From: Acidobacteriota bacterium | Lineage (GTDB): Bacteria > Acidobacteriota > Terriglobia > Terriglobales > Acidobacteriaceae | DNA: 6,447 nt | Direction of reading: 5' to 3' | NCBI GenBank assembly: GCA_003225595.1 | Contig: QIAR01000302.1 | Span: 1 to 6,447 of the forward strand | Part shown: one piece after another, positions 5,263 to 6,447 of the stretch | Numbering within the stretch: position 1 is the first letter of the stretch | Layout of the letters: each line of letters begins with the position of its first letter | Program-made: the position numbers and the translations under genes | The notes under the pieces: generated by a model | The model's input: the letters and a program-made list of their open reading frames with translations, nothing else | Database searches by the model: none | What the model was told of the DNA's origin: nothing

Positions 5263-6447
5263 ATGCTGGTTCCTATTGCCCGTCTGCGGCGCTGGTTTGC
5301 TTTGGGCGCGATCATCATCACCGTGATTGTCGCCGCGGCATACTTCTTCGGCCACTGGCAGGTGCGCAAGGCTCTGAAGGCAGTCCCCAAGAAAATCGGA
5401 TATGAAGTCCAGCAAAGCGCGCAGGAGTTCACTATCTCTCGCTCTGAACAGGGACGCACGATATTCACTGTACGCGCCAGCAAGGCTGTCCAATTCAAGC
5501 AGGGAGGTCGCACCGAGCTGCACGATGTGTACATAATTGTTTACGGTCGCGATGCCAGCCGCTACGACCGGATTTACGGAGCCGATTTCGAATATGACCC
5601 GCAGTCCAGTGATGTAAGCGCCAAGGGGGATGTCCAAATTGACCTTGAGGCGAATCCTGCAGGCCTCGCCAGCCCTGACCAGGCCCCGCCCAAGGAACTG
5701 AAAAATCCCATGCATCTCAAGACCAGCGGCCTGGTATTCAACCAGAAGACCGGCAACGCCTACACGAAAGAAAAAGTCGAGTTTCGCGTACCGCAGGCCA
5801 GTGGCTCCGCTACAGGTGTGGATTACGTGGCCAAAGGGAATCTCCTCACATTGCAGTCCCGGATAGAGATTCTGTTGAATGGTCCGAATCCGGCCAGAGT
5901 GACTGCCACGCGCGGTGTCATTACCAAGGAGCCGCGCCAGATCGTGCTCGAGCGCCCACGCATGACGCGCAGCGACGAGAAACTGGAGTCGGAAAAAGCT
6001 ACGTTCTTCCTCCGCGATGACAATACTGTCGAACGCATTCTGGCGTCTGGTGACGTGCGGGCGGACATGAAACGACGATCCGAGACGCAGGCCCGCGCGG
6101 GGCAAGCCGAACTGCTGATGACGGGCGACAGCGCCACTTTGCGCACAGCTGTTCTTTCAGGAAATGTGCAGATCCAATCCACGGGCAGGCACAACATCCA
6201 AGGCAATGCCGGCCGCGTCATCCTCAGTTTTTCTGGAAAGAACCGCCTGGACAAAATTCACGCCGAAGCAGGCGTAAAGTTGGCGCAGTATCAAGCGCCG
6301 GCGCCGACGACCACAGTGCCAAACACGGCCGCATCGAATGCGCTCAGAGCGAATGCGCAGAATCTCGAAATCACCGCGCCTGCGATGGACTTATTCGTCC
6401 AGAATGGCAAACGCATCAATCGGGCGGAAACCTCCGGCACCGCCCAG
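5263..6447 (+). CDS. lptC: LptC-like LPS-export protein with OstA-type repeats, incomplete at right edge
   Basis: An open frame of 395 codons from ATG 5263 runs off the window. An N-terminal basic stretch (ARLRR) is followed by one membrane helix at ~11-30 (WFALGAIIITVIVAAAYFFG), leaving the rest in the periplasm. Residues ~40-125 have the LptC pattern: FTISRSEQGRTIFTVRASKA, then LHDVYIIVYG and IYGADFEYDPQSSDVSAKGDVQIDL. Further beta-strand repeats of the LptA/OstA kind follow (TGLVF-type, ATRGVI, ERILASGDVRADM, AVLSGNVQIQS). LptC joins the LptB2FG transporter to the LptA bridge that carries lipopolysaccharide to the outer membrane. Classical LptC is ~190 residues, so this form is at least twice as long and may combine LptC- and LptA-like segments. 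No strong ribosome-binding site precedes the ATG; an adjacent in-frame TTG 5260 is an alternative. A Pro/Thr-rich linker lies at ~346-355. It is probably co-transcribed with, or just after, the CpaE-like gene. Confidence 0.85.
   Translation, partial: MLVPIARLRRWFALGAIIITVIVAAAYFFGHWQVRKALKAVPKKIGYEVQQSAQEFTISRSEQGRTIFTVRASKAVQFKQGGRTELHDVYIIVYGRDASRYDRIYGADFEYDPQSSDVSAKGDVQIDLEANPAGLASPDQAPPKELKNPMHLKTSGLVFNQKTGNAYTKEKVEFRVPQASGSATGVDYVAKGNLLTLQSRIEILLNGPNPARVTATRGVITKEPRQIVLERPRMTRSDEKLESEKATFFLRDDNTVERILASGDVRADMKRRSETQARAGQAELLMTGDSATLRTAVLSGNVQIQSTGRHNIQGNAGRVILSFSGKNRLDKIHAEAGVKLAQYQAPAPTTTVPNTAASNALRANAQNLEITAPAMDLFVQNGKRINRAETSGTAQ

Noticed and set aside
5131..6105. Minus-strand open frame of 324 codons
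   Set aside because: Although long, it is antisense to the LptC-like gene, which has a membrane anchor and family strand patterns on the plus strand and is merely incomplete at the window edge.
1..6447. CRISPR arrays, tRNA or rRNA genes, insertion-sequence ends
   Set aside because: I found no regularly spaced repeats, cloverleaf-like segments or paired terminal repeats. The only mobile-element trace is the reverse transcriptase fragment.

Overview
The window looks like a chromosomal segment of a moderately GC-rich Gram-negative bacterium. An LptC-type lipopolysaccharide-export protein implies an outer membrane. The mix of an EntS-like (MFS_3) exporter, a PilZ protein, a CpaE/TadZ-family ATPase and an unusually long LptC/OstA protein would fit Acidobacteriota. 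That taxonomic guess is an inference from gene style, not something the sequence proves.

Layout. (1) Bases 1-715 are gene debris. A group II intron reverse transcriptase fragment, read from the window edge, loses its family sequence abruptly after its FLGFT motif near base 165. About 140 bases of unrecognised sequence follow. Then comes a 5'-truncated nucleoside diphosphate kinase that keeps its catalytic histidine but has no N-terminal half, has a stop just upstream in frame, and reads through into unrelated sequence. (2) A hypothetical two-helix membrane protein (about 641-1426, +) starts inside the end of the kinase remnant, in another frame. (3) A short convergent gap is followed by a complete MFS exporter on the minus strand (2939-1587). 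(4) A 276-base divergent intergenic region holds a plausible promoter for the exporter and several inverted repeats. (5) On the plus strand come a PilZ-domain protein (3216-3671), a 266-base gap, a CpaE/TadZ-family ATPase with a degenerate receiver domain (3938-5206), and a long LptC-like protein (5263 to the right edge, incomplete).

How the parts may work together. The right half (PilZ, CpaE-like, LptC-like) is co-oriented and is about the cell surface: a probable cyclic-di-GMP sensor, a localisation-type ATPase of the Flp-pilus family, and an envelope-biogenesis factor. The gaps (266 and 56 bases) do not prove one operon. The left half is a scar of mobile-element insertion and recombination. 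No complete, clearly new multi-gene system is visible. The points most worth checking are the debris junctions, the orphan PilZ-CpaE pairing, the altered motifs of the CpaE-like ATPase, the long LptC-like protein, and the inverted repeats upstream of the exporter.
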